A DNA stretch of 8,079 nucleotides, taken from contig JBLHKS010000286.1 in assembly GCA_047620505.1 (NCBI GenBank), positions 1 to 8,079 of the forward strand. Reading direction: 5' to 3'. Position 1 is the first letter of the stretch, and each line of letters begins with the position of its first letter. This document shows positions 1-6,875 of the stretch, piece by piece. Both the position numbers and the translations under genes were made by a program. Source of the stretch: JBLHKS01 sp047620505 (lineage in GTDB: Bacteria > Verrucomicrobiota > Verrucomicrobiia > Verrucomicrobiales > DEV007). The notes below the pieces were generated by a model. It searched no databases. It was not told the DNA's origin and worked only from the letters and a program-made list of their open reading frames with translations.

Positions 1-710
1 GGACTTTCCAATCCCAGTAACAAAGCATAGTGATGGGCGAGGCTTTTCATTCATACACTCTACTACGATGCTTTCAGCTGCCACGATATTTCCTGAAGAG
101 CCCTCCCTACAAGAGGGACTGCGCCAGCGACCGGCCGCTTGATCCTGTGCGAATAGGCGCTCAGCATACCGACAGCTCCAAGGGCGCCCAAGTTTGGAGG
201 CGGTGCAATTAGTTCCCGTTCGCCGAGAGTTCCACAGGATCCAGGGGCGTCCCCGCTGAAATCGACTGGTCTATTCGGATGTCCGCAATCTTCACCGACA
301 TTAATGTTGGACGAATCCGCTATTTGCGTCAAAAACGACATTTCGGACAACGGGCATTCGAACGGTTCGGTCGCAGTCCCTTGTCCCTTGGACGAGATCC
401 ACAGATCAAACTGACGAATCGCGACGCTGTAGGCGGCGTCCACTGGATGAATACGGACTTTCCCGCCGCGTGGGCAGTGGCCACGGCCCAAATCGCTCTT
501 TCACCGTCCCGTGTGCGGTGTGCACGGGGCGAATTGCTGGTTCGCGATGCCGTGGACGGCGGACATGGTCCAATTTTGCCGTTTTTGGGCTCGCGGACGG
601 TGTTCGGGGCCTTTCTGCCGGACCGCGAGAGTCTCGCACGCGCGTTTGCCATGATAATGCGGTCGGGTGATCGAGCTCGGGAGTGGGTTGACGATTTCGG
701 TCAATGAGGC
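1..710. other. Region without a convincing gene
   Basis: No gene is supported here. Open frames exist on both strands: 63-491 minus (142 codons), 279-707 plus (142 codons), 329-652 minus (107 codons) and 501-704 minus (67 codons). They overlap one another, contain no motif I recognise, have no signal peptide or hydrophobic segment, and are rich in Arg, Pro and Ser as chance frames in GC-rich DNA are. The most protein-like stretch is the second half of the plus frame, about 520-707, which stops just before the tandem repeat at 711. The region could be true intergenic DNA or a decayed gene. No tRNA-like cloverleaf was seen, and a short inverted repeat at 104-118 (5-bp arms) is too weak to call. 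Confidence 0.5.
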
Positions 711-770
711 GGATGACGACTAGGATGACGACTAGGATGACGACTAGGATGACGACTAGGATGACGACTA
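711..770. repeat. Tandem repeat, five perfect copies of a 12-bp unit
   Basis: The unit GGATGACGACTA occurs five times head to tail with no mismatch. The unit length is a multiple of three, so each frame repeats a four-codon word. One plus frame stays open (Met-Thr-Thr-Arg) and two contain stops; on the minus strand two frames stay open. No gene covers the array. It lies 67 bp beyond the stop codon of the minus-strand membrane-protein gene and just after the stop of a doubtful plus-strand frame. Perfect identity suggests recent expansion by slippage. It may vary in copy number between strains. Confidence 0.95.
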
Positions 771-836
771 CACGGTTATCAGATGGGTCTAAAATTCGGC
801 GGCTTCTGAGATAGTCTGGAATTCTTCCTGCGCTGT

Positions 837-1205
837 TCAGTCTTGGAAGTTCTCAAATGACCGTATGGTTTCGAACGCATAGAGTAGCACGAATGAGCCG
901 AGCATAAGACAGACAAGCAGGGCCAGCCAAATCCACGACGGCGAATGTTTGGTCGCCCATTTCTCGATGAACCATCCCATGATTCCGAATACTGAGATGA
1001 GGATCCCAAGCAGGCAGGCAGGGCCAAGAACCCAGTATCCAGCGATTCGGAGGGCACGAATCTCCAAGATGTTGAGAACTACTAAGGCGCTCCACGACAA
1101 GACGATGACTGCTGGAGCCGCGATCGCGCACCAAACGACCAAGTGATATTTCCGCGACCAGTCTGCCCATTCTTTCGCGCGCTTGTCTATTGGGTCTAAG
1201 CTCAT
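837..1205 (-). CDS. Small integral membrane protein, three predicted TM segments
   Basis: This encodes a 122-residue protein of unknown function. A charged N-terminal stretch (residues 1-20, with the word DKRAKEWADW) is followed by three long hydrophobic segments at about 22-47, 54-80 and 90-110 and a short polar tail, so it should sit in the inner membrane. I recognise no family motif. The ATG at 1203-1205 is preferred because it starts the soluble cap 19 bp after the upstream lipoprotein gene. An in-frame ATG at 1245-1247 would add 14 residues and overlap that gene. The two genes are probably co-transcribed. There is no clear ribosome binding site; a GAAG lies directly against the ATG, too close to count. 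The hydrophobic pattern makes it a real gene rather than a chance frame. Confidence 0.75.
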   Translation of the reverse strand: MSLDPIDKRAKEWADWSRKYHLVVWCAIAAPAVIVLSWSALVVLNILEIRALRIAGYWVLGPACLLGILISVFGIMGWFIEKWATKHSPSWIWLALLVCLMLGSFVLLYAFETIRSFENFQD

Positions 1206-1224
1206 CTTCAACGAGAGGCCGGAG

Positions 1225-1740
1225 TCAATTGCCGTCTGCGATCGCATCGGAAATGCGCCTCAACTCGTCGACGACCGTCTTGAACTCGGCGGGCTGTTCT
1301 TCGAATTCCGGGTTGCTGCGAAATAAGACGTTTTTCTCAAATCCGTCAGGCAGCATCACTTTCAACGCGTAGGGATAAAACCGTTGGTTTTCCGGTGCAC
1401 CGTAGAATTCGTCCAGCGTCAGGAATCCTGAATCGTTCACAAACTGCGCTAGCGCCGTCTGTTTCGCTTCATCCAGTGTCCTTTCGGCGATCGTGCTGAC
1501 GGTTGAACTTTTCGGATTACCGGAAGTCGGGCTCTCGTACTCGTGATCGGTCTTCGTGTGCTTGAAAGAGCCGGTCGCTCCATCAATCTGGATCGACTCG
1601 TTCCAGGCATTGTATTGGATCTGCAACGTCGGCGGGTTGATGAAAACGTCTGGCGGGTCGACATCGATTTCTGGCTCCGAGTTGCAGGCTGTAAACAGGA
1701 AAGCGAGAGGCGCGAGAAGGAAGAAACGCAATTTCGTCAT
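1225..1740 (-). CDS. Putative lipoprotein of unknown function
   Basis: This encodes a 171-residue exported protein. Residues 1-19 form a lipoprotein signal: MTK-LR, a hydrophobic core, then LFTAC, with Cys19 as the likely lipidation site. The mature part is acidic and soluble, starting SEPEIDVDPPDVF, with no family motif I recognise. The middle (about residues 45-95) is rich in Ser, Thr and Lys, and the C-terminal half looks like a compact alpha/beta domain ending in an amphipathic helix. The open frame extends 29 codons upstream, but the ATG at 1738-1740 is chosen because it places the signal peptide at the N terminus. It is followed after 19 bp by the three-TM gene and is divergent from the esterase gene. 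Lipid anchoring next to a membrane protein suggests an envelope role, which is inference only. Confidence 0.8.
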   Translation of the reverse strand: MTKLRFFLLAPLAFLFTACNSEPEIDVDPPDVFINPPTLQIQYNAWNESIQIDGATGSFKHTKTDHEYESPTSGNPKSSTVSTIAERTLDEAKQTALAQFVNDSGFLTLDEFYGAPENQRFYPYALKVMLPDGFEKNVLFRSNPEFEEQPAEFKTVVDELRRISDAIADGN

Positions 1741-1856
1741 GCCGAAGTCTGCCACGAAACAATGGCGGATCTCAACCAATATATTCATTTCCCAAGTCAG
1801 CAGCTGCTGGCCACGTTGCTTGTGCATTTGGAGATTCGGGCCTTCAGTCGGCAGCC
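1741..1856. promoter_or_regulatory. Divergent intergenic region, presumed promoters both ways
   Basis: This 116-bp gap separates the ATG codons of the divergent lipoprotein and esterase genes, so it must carry, or lie close to, promoters for both. I could not find a convincing -35/-10 pair in either direction. The AT-rich stretch around 1777-1792 is the likeliest melting region. It contains a perfect 12-bp palindrome at 1798-1809 that recurs elsewhere in the window. Neither flanking ATG has a Shine-Dalgarno sequence. Confidence 0.4.
1798..1809. repeat. 12-bp perfect palindrome CAGCAGCTGCTG (intergenic copy)
   Basis: This perfect dyad lies in the middle of the divergent intergenic region. The same 12-mer occurs at 4892-4903 and 5996-6007, and its 10-bp core AGCAGCTGCT also at 3347-3356 and 7228-7237. 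It could be an operator or simply a locally common word; the location between two divergent genes makes this copy the best operator candidate. Confidence 0.35.
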
Positions 1857-3128
1857 ATGAAAATCATTTCACTCCTTGCCGTGGCGACGCTTGTGCCGGC
1901 TCTTTCGGCTCAGGACGACGACTACCCGCTTCGCGAAGCCGTTGAATGCAATTCACGCGGCGGCGTGGCGAATTTCCTCGCAAAAGTTGAGTCGGGGAAG
2001 GCAGTTAAAGTGGCTTACCTTGGCGGTAGCATCACGGCGGCCCCGGGTTGGCGGATTCAATCGCGCGAGTGGCTCCAGGCGCGTTATCCGGATGCGAAGA
2101 TTGAGGAAATCCACGCGGCGATCGGCGGGACGGGATCGGATCTCGGGGTGTTTCGGTTAGGGCAGGATGTGCTGCGGCACGAGCCGGATTTGCTCTTCGT
2201 GGAATTCGCGGTAAACGACGGCCGCGCGGCTCCAGAGCGGATTCACAAGGCAATGGAAGGAATCGTTCGGCAGACTTGGACGGCGGATCCGCAGACGGAC
2301 ATCTGCTTCGTTTACACGCTGACCGAAAAGATGTTGCCGGATCTTCACGCCGGGAAAATGCCGCGAGCGGCGAGCGCGATGGAGGAGCTGGCTGATCATT
2401 ACGGGATTCCTTCGATCCATTTCGGCGTCGAAGTCGCGAGGCTGGAGGCAGCTGGCGAGCTGATTTTCAAAGCGGAGAAGCCGAAAGATTTCGAGACGGT
2501 TAAGCCAATGATTTTTTCGACTGACGGCGTCCATCCGCATGCCGAGACCGGGCATCGGCTTTACACCGAGGCGATCGCGCGGTCGTGGCCGAAGCTAACG
2601 GGTCCAGCGGGTTCTCGCGTGGCTGTCGAGCCGCTTCGCGCGGACAATTGGGAGCAGGCGAAGTTGATCCCGATTGAACCCGGGATGCTGAGCGGGAACT
2701 GGGAAAAGTTAGACGCCGAGCACCCGATCGCGAAGCGCTTTGCCCGGAACATGCCGACGATCTACCAAGCGACGGAGCCCGGCGCGGCGCTGACTTTCAA
2801 ATTCGACGGAACGACAGCGGCGGTGTTTGACGTCCTCGGCCCGGACGGTGGCTCGGTAGCCGTTCAGTTGGACGAGGCTGATGCGCAGAGCCGCAATCGG
2901 ATCGACGCCTACAGTACTTACAACCGGATGAGCAAATTGAACGTGGCCACAGAGATCGATGCTGGCGCTCACACAGTCACTGTCACGCTGACTTCAGAGA
3001 AGCTCGACAAACGCGAGATTCTTTTCGAGCGCAATCGCGCTGATTTCGACGCGAAGCCTGACAAATACACCAACCATACGTGGTACGCCGCTTCACTGCT
3101 GATCCTTGGCGACCTGATTTCCGAATGA
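1857..3128 (+). CDS. Secreted SGNH/GDSL-type hydrolase (probable carbohydrate or acyl esterase)
   Basis: This 423-residue protein is a probable Ser-His-Asp esterase of the SGNH superfamily. A Sec signal peptide occupies residues 1-18 (MKIISLLAVA, then PALSA, cleaved before QDDD). Family blocks are in order. Block I is YLGGSIT, with nucleophile Ser58 in a GGS rather than GDS context. Block II is the Gly-rich IGGTGSDLG (89-97). Block III is FAVND, with Asn120 and Asp121 and Ala in place of the usual Gly. Block V is DGVHPH, with Asp223 and His226. After about residue 250 comes a roughly 170-residue, mostly beta-like C-terminal region that may bind glycan or aid folding. Related secreted enzymes remove acetyl or other acyl groups from polysaccharides, but the substrate here is unknown. 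It is a single gene, divergent from the lipoprotein gene and convergent with the DUF58 gene 26 bp away. The ATG at 1857 gives the signal peptide directly and has no Shine-Dalgarno sequence. Confidence 0.9.
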   Translation: MKIISLLAVATLVPALSAQDDDYPLREAVECNSRGGVANFLAKVESGKAVKVAYLGGSITAAPGWRIQSREWLQARYPDAKIEEIHAAIGGTGSDLGVFRLGQDVLRHEPDLLFVEFAVNDGRAAPERIHKAMEGIVRQTWTADPQTDICFVYTLTEKMLPDLHAGKMPRAASAMEELADHYGIPSIHFGVEVARLEAAGELIFKAEKPKDFETVKPMIFSTDGVHPHAETGHRLYTEAIARSWPKLTGPAGSRVAVEPLRADNWEQAKLIPIEPGMLSGNWEKLDAEHPIAKRFARNMPTIYQATEPGAALTFKFDGTTAAVFDVLGPDGGSVAVQLDEADAQSRNRIDAYSTYNRMSKLNVATEIDAGAHTVTVTLTSEKLDKREILFERNRADFDAKPDKYTNHTWYAASLLILGDLISE

Positions 3129-3154
3129 ATCCGAATCAGGCCGAGTTTCGTTAG

Positions 3155-4093
3155 TCAGCGTGAGTTCCGAGAACGACGTCGCGTCCTCGACGCGAGCCCA
3201 GCACCCTGACGGCGGGAGACGAAATTCCAGAGTGCGCCTTCGAGATGCTCGTTGGTCGGCAGGACGAAGTAGTCGATTCCGAACGCTGTCGTCGCAGCGC
3301 GCAAAGCTGCTTGGTGAGCCTCGAATCTTTTGAGGTAGCCTTCGCGAGCAGCTGCTGGGTCGACGAAGAATTCCTGGCCGGATTCGATGTCTCGAAAATG
3401 GCTCGCGTTGTCGAAATTGAAGCTTAGTTCGGCTTGGTCGAGCACCTGAAAAAGGACCACGTCGTGCCCGGCCGCTCGCAGTGTGCGAAGTCCGTCGTGA
3501 ACGGTTTCGATCGGAACGAGAAAATCTGAAACGATGACGACCAGACCTCGCTTGCGCGACATTTGCGGGATGAGGTCTAGCATTCCGGCCAGATCGGTGG
3601 CTTCGCCCTGGCAATCTTTCTCTAACATGAGCATGAGCCGACGAAGGTGCCCCGGGCGGTTTCGCGGCGGCAGCTGCTCGGCCAGGTTTTCGTGAAACGT
3701 CGTCAGGCCAACGGCATCGCCCTGACCCATCATGAAAAACCCTAACGTTGCCGCCAACGTGTTCGCGTAGTCGACTTTGCCGAACTCGCCGGAGCCGAAT
3801 TCCATCGAGCGGCTCTGATCAACGAACATCTGGCAACGCAGATTGGTTTCGTCCTCGAACTTCTTGATGAAGTGTTTGTCGCTTCGCGCGTAGACTTTCC
3901 AATCGACGTAACGCGGATCATCGCCGCGTGTGTACTGCCGATACTCGCTGAACTCGACCGAGAACCCGTGATACGGGCTGCGGTGCAGGCCTTTCCAATA
4001 GCCCTCGACTACGACTTTGGCGCGCAGCTCCAACGACTTGATTCGCATCAAGGCGGAAGGGTCGATGAAGTCGGTTTTGGCTGGAGTAGGCAT
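3155..4093 (-). CDS. DUF58 domain protein (MoxR partner, vWA-like fold)
   Basis: This 312-residue protein belongs to the DUF58 family, the usual partner of MoxR ATPases. The hallmark block GDDPRYVDWKVYARSDKHFI spans residues 57-76 and is preceded by the family's N-terminal helix and HRSPYHGFSVEFSEYR. A von Willebrand-A-like metal site is visible: DQSRS (Asp92, Ser94, Ser96), Thr166 in GEATDLAG, and Asp190 in VIVSDF. It has no signal peptide or membrane segment, so it is expected in the cytoplasm or at the inner membrane face. The domain appears to end at about residue 295 (WNFVSRRQ), after which a basic Arg/Ser tail (about 296-312) looks unlike the rest. It starts 8 bp after the toxin gene and is probably co-transcribed with it. 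The role is inferred from the family: client binding or metal-dependent adhesion together with MoxR. Confidence 0.93.
   Translation of the reverse strand: MPTPAKTDFIDPSALMRIKSLELRAKVVVEGYWKGLHRSPYHGFSVEFSEYRQYTRGDDPRYVDWKVYARSDKHFIKKFEDETNLRCQMFVDQSRSMEFGSGEFGKVDYANTLAATLGFFMMGQGDAVGLTTFHENLAEQLPPRNRPGHLRRLMLMLEKDCQGEATDLAGMLDLIPQMSRKRGLVVIVSDFLVPIETVHDGLRTLRAAGHDVVLFQVLDQAELSFNFDNASHFRDIESGQEFFVDPAAAREGYLKRFEAHQAALRAATTAFGIDYFVLPTNEHLEGALWNFVSRRQGAGLASRTRRRSRNSR
3179..3195. other. Short hairpin near the end of the DUF58 gene
   Basis: A perfect 7-bp inverted repeat, TCGCGTC and GACGCGA, surrounds a 3-nt loop and lies within the last codons of the DUF58 gene, 24 bp or more from its stop. No T-run follows on either strand, so it is not a classical intrinsic terminator. 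It could still slow polymerase or protect the transcript between the two convergent genes. Confidence 0.3.
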
Positions 4094-4101
4094 CTGTTAA
4101 A

Positions 4102-4359
4102 TCAATAGAATCCTCCGCGTTGTCCGACCTTGATGACCATGACGGTCAATTCTTTGTCCGATACGTCGTAGAGAATCCGGTAATCACCTTGGCGAACGCG
4201 ATACCGATGATCGTGTCCTGCCAGTTTTTTGACTCCCGGAGCCCGGGGGTCGTCGCTCAATGCGGAAATACGAGACATCAGCTTGATTCGATCCGCTTTC
4301 GGAATGCGCTGCAACTCCTTTCGCGCCTTGGGCAGGACGCGAACGTCATACTTCGCCAT
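4102..4359 (-). CDS. RelE/ParE-family toxin of a type II toxin-antitoxin module
   Basis: This 85-residue basic protein has the RelE/ParE fold signature: an N-terminal strand (YDVRVLP), a charged helical hairpin (KARKELQRIPKADRIKLMSR), then LAGHDHRYRVRQGDYRILYDV and the closing strand VIKVGQRGGFY. Arg61 in DYRILY, Arg81 and Tyr85 fall where RelE enzymes carry their catalytic Arg, Arg and Tyr, which favours a ribosome-dependent mRNA nuclease over a ParE-type gyrase inhibitor; this is inference from motifs. Its ATG lies inside the antitoxin gene, a 14-bp overlap that suggests translational coupling. It ends 8 bp before the DUF58 ATG. Length is normal for the family and all key residues are present, so it looks intact. 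It is unusual in standing between moxR and the DUF58 gene. Confidence 0.9.
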   Translation of the reverse strand: MAKYDVRVLPKARKELQRIPKADRIKLMSRISALSDDPRAPGVKKLAGHDHRYRVRQGDYRILYDVSDKELTVMVIKVGQRGGFY

Positions 4360-4813
4360 CGCGGTTCATTTCATCGAGGAGTTGCTCCAGCGGGATTCCT
4401 TCGCCTGGCTTGGCTTCGTCAAACGCCTTCAGGTCTTCGATATCTTCCCGAATCAGTTCTCTGACTGCGGTGTCGACGACCTCGTCGGTCGTCTCGCCAG
4501 TGTTGGCTGTCCGGTGTTCGAGAGGAGCGCGAAGGGTTGGATCGATCGCAATCGCCCTTGAGCGCCTCGAGTGGGGATTCTGCCCCGTCAACGCAGGTGC
4601 TCGGAGTTCAAGCTCGGCGAAATTGACGAGATCTATTCGAAACTCCGCCCGGATCGCTTCGTCGACGAAGTCTTCGATCGGTCGTTTCGTCTCCACTGAT
4701 CGGAGTTGAAGAGCCAGATAAAGATCCGGATTCACGGTCACGGCAGTTCCTTCTTCGTTGCTCGATTTCGAAGAGACCGGCTCTGGCTTCGGGGGCTTGG
4801 CGATCGCGGTCAT
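4346..4813 (-). CDS. Antitoxin with two tandem ribbon-helix-helix-like domains
   Basis: This 155-residue protein precedes and overlaps the RelE-type toxin gene, the standard antitoxin position. Residues 24-62 (AVTVNPDLYLAL...) and 87-125 (AIAIDPTLRAPL...) each read as a ribbon-helix-helix unit: a beta strand, a helix, a turn and a second helix ending in VD-x-A-x-R. They align without gaps at an offset of 63 residues with 12 identities in 39. The acidic C-terminal tail (about 126-155, with EDLKAFDEAKPGEGIPLEQLLDE cut here into its parts EDLKAFDE and PLEQLLDEMN) is the likely toxin-binding segment. The N-terminal 20 residues are Pro/Ser/Lys-rich and probably disordered. The ATG at 4811-4813 is preferred; a TTG at 4847-4849 could add 12 residues but overlaps a possible -35 box. 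It probably binds and silences the toxin and represses its own promoter. Confidence 0.82.
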   Translation of the reverse strand: MTAIAKPPKPEPVSSKSSNEEGTAVTVNPDLYLALQLRSVETKRPIEDFVDEAIRAEFRIDLVNFAELELRAPALTGQNPHSRRSRAIAIDPTLRAPLEHRTANTGETTDEVVDTAVRELIREDIEDLKAFDEAKPGEGIPLEQLLDEMNRDGEV

Positions 4814-4820
4814 GGCAAAT

Positions 4821-4849
4821 ATTCTCGCATCGTTCGTCAGCTGATTCAA
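4821..4849 (-). promoter_or_regulatory. Candidate promoter of the toxin-antitoxin pair
   Basis: On the minus strand TTGAAT (4844-4849) and GAGAAT (4821-4826) are separated by 17 bp, each matching the sigma-70 consensus at four of six bases. Transcription would begin at about the antitoxin ATG (4813), giving a leaderless or nearly leaderless message, in keeping with the absence of a Shine-Dalgarno sequence. The 8-bp palindrome TCAGCTGA at 4837-4844 touches the -35 box and could be an operator for the antitoxin. The match is weak and untested. Confidence 0.3.
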
Positions 4850-4870
4850 GGCAGGCGTTGCGCGGCCAAA

Positions 4871-5908
<1,038 letters not shown>

Positions 5909-5995
5909 GCGTCTGGGTTGAAGGTTCGCAAAAACGTTGAGGCGAGGCAAACTGCAAATCGGGAAACTCGCGAAGTGCGGGATCGATCTTTTTGC

Positions 5996-6007
5996 CAGCA
6001 GCTGCTG
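5996..6007. repeat. 12-bp perfect palindrome CAGCAGCTGCTG (between DUF4159 gene and moxR)
   Basis: This second noncoding copy of the recurring dyad lies 9 bp beyond the DUF4159 stop codon, in the 108-bp gap before moxR. The gap shows no clear promoter or terminator. The palindrome could be a binding site or a short RNA hairpin, though the perfect dyad has no loop. Confidence 0.3.
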
Positions 6008-6016
6008 AGGCCTTCC

Positions 6017-6862
6017 TCAGTGCGTCATCGCGTAAAACACGATGTTGATCCCCATCGGAAACGCCTTCTTTTCGGCGAACTCTCTGAAGTACCATTCGTC
6101 CTCGCCCTCGCGCTCCCAACCGTCGCCAAGATCGGTGTTAAAGCAGATGATCATGCACATCCGACCTTCGTCGTCGTAGACCCCTTTATAATAGGGAGTC
6201 TCGCTTCCTGGTTTATTCCATTCGTAAGTGATTCCGAGCTCGCGGCCCTGAAGGGCGTGGCCGATCGCGGGAACCTGGGGCTTCTCCTTCATGTCGAACA
6301 CAGAATGGAAAACCGGATGCTCCAACGGTAATTCCTGTGGCTCACGATCGGGAAAAATCATCTTGAAGCCTTTGTAGAAACCGTCCCATTCGCGGTCGCC
6401 CCAAAAATCGTCCACCATGATGAACCCGCCGTTTAGCAGGTACTCGCGCAAGGTCCGGGCCTCCAGCTCGGAGATATAAATATCGCCGGGCTCGATCATG
6501 TAAATGAAGGGATAATCGACCAGCTGCTTCTCGTCGATATCGACGATTGTGGGATTCGGGTGAACTTCGAGGGAAGTCAATTCGTGAAGGCGGAACGAGA
6601 AATTTAGATCGCTGTCAGGGTAGTCCGTAGCCCATTTCCCACGCCTACCGCTTCCATAGTAGGAATCAAAGCGCAGCCGCGCGAAGCGGAAGACATCATC
6701 CGGCATCTCTTTGGAAGTTTCCCACGTTGGCATTTCATAGTAACCGCGAATCGCATCGCGCGGGTCTTCTGGAAAATCCTGCTGCGCGTAAACGAGCGCG
6801 GCACAGCCAGCAGTTGCTACGGCGGCCCCAGTGATCAAGGTTAGCTTCAGAGGTCTGATCAT
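6017..6862 (-). CDS. Exported DUF4159 domain protein
   Basis: This 281-residue protein carries the DUF4159 domain, a family of unknown function with a fold likened to class I glutamine amidotransferases and often found in MoxR gene clusters. An N-terminal signal (MIRPLKLTLITGAAVATAG) is followed either by signal peptidase I cleavage after VYA (residue 26) or, less likely, by lipidation at Cys20 (TAGC is a poor lipobox). Domain hallmarks are FRFARLRFDSYYG (58-70), KWATDYPDSDLNFSFRLHEL (76-95), DYPFIYM (116-122), the LREYLLNGGFIMVDDFWG block (138-155) and LEHPVFHSVFD (180-190). The ATG at 6860-6862 is chosen because it begins the signal peptide; the longer open frame is a shadow of the peptidase gene. 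It starts 13 bp after that gene and the two are surely co-transcribed. No Shine-Dalgarno sequence is present. It acts in the periplasm or at the envelope; its biochemical role is unknown. Confidence 0.93.
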   Translation of the reverse strand: MIRPLKLTLITGAAVATAGCAALVYAQQDFPEDPRDAIRGYYEMPTWETSKEMPDDVFRFARLRFDSYYGSGRRGKWATDYPDSDLNFSFRLHELTSLEVHPNPTIVDIDEKQLVDYPFIYMIEPGDIYISELEARTLREYLLNGGFIMVDDFWGDREWDGFYKGFKMIFPDREPQELPLEHPVFHSVFDMKEKPQVPAIGHALQGRELGITYEWNKPGSETPYYKGVYDDEGRMCMIICFNTDLGDGWEREGEDEWYFREFAEKKAFPMGINIVFYAMTH

Positions 6863-6875
6863 GTGTTGTTTCGGC

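Noticed and set aside
63..491. Minus-strand frame of 142 codons as a gene
   Set aside because: No recognisable domain, Gly/Pro/Ser-rich chance-like composition, and overlap with the plus-strand frame in aligned codon phase.
279..707. Plus-strand frame of 142 codons as a gene
   Set aside because: No motif, no start signal, and a minus-strand frame of the same length overlaps it. Some stretches look protein-like, so it is recorded only within the region entry.
3129..3154. Bidirectional intrinsic terminator between the convergent genes
   Set aside because: No GC-rich stem followed by a T-run is present in the gap; the only good stem (3179-3195) is within the DUF58 gene and has no T-run.
3093..3614. 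Minus-strand frame (173 codons) across the esterase/DUF58 junction
   Set aside because: It is out of frame with the DUF58 gene, Arg/Ser/Pro-rich, and overlaps conserved coding sequence.
5909..5950. Fourteen-codon N-terminal extension of moxR from a TTG
   Set aside because: The ATG at 5908 gives a normal MoxR N terminus; the extension has no family support.
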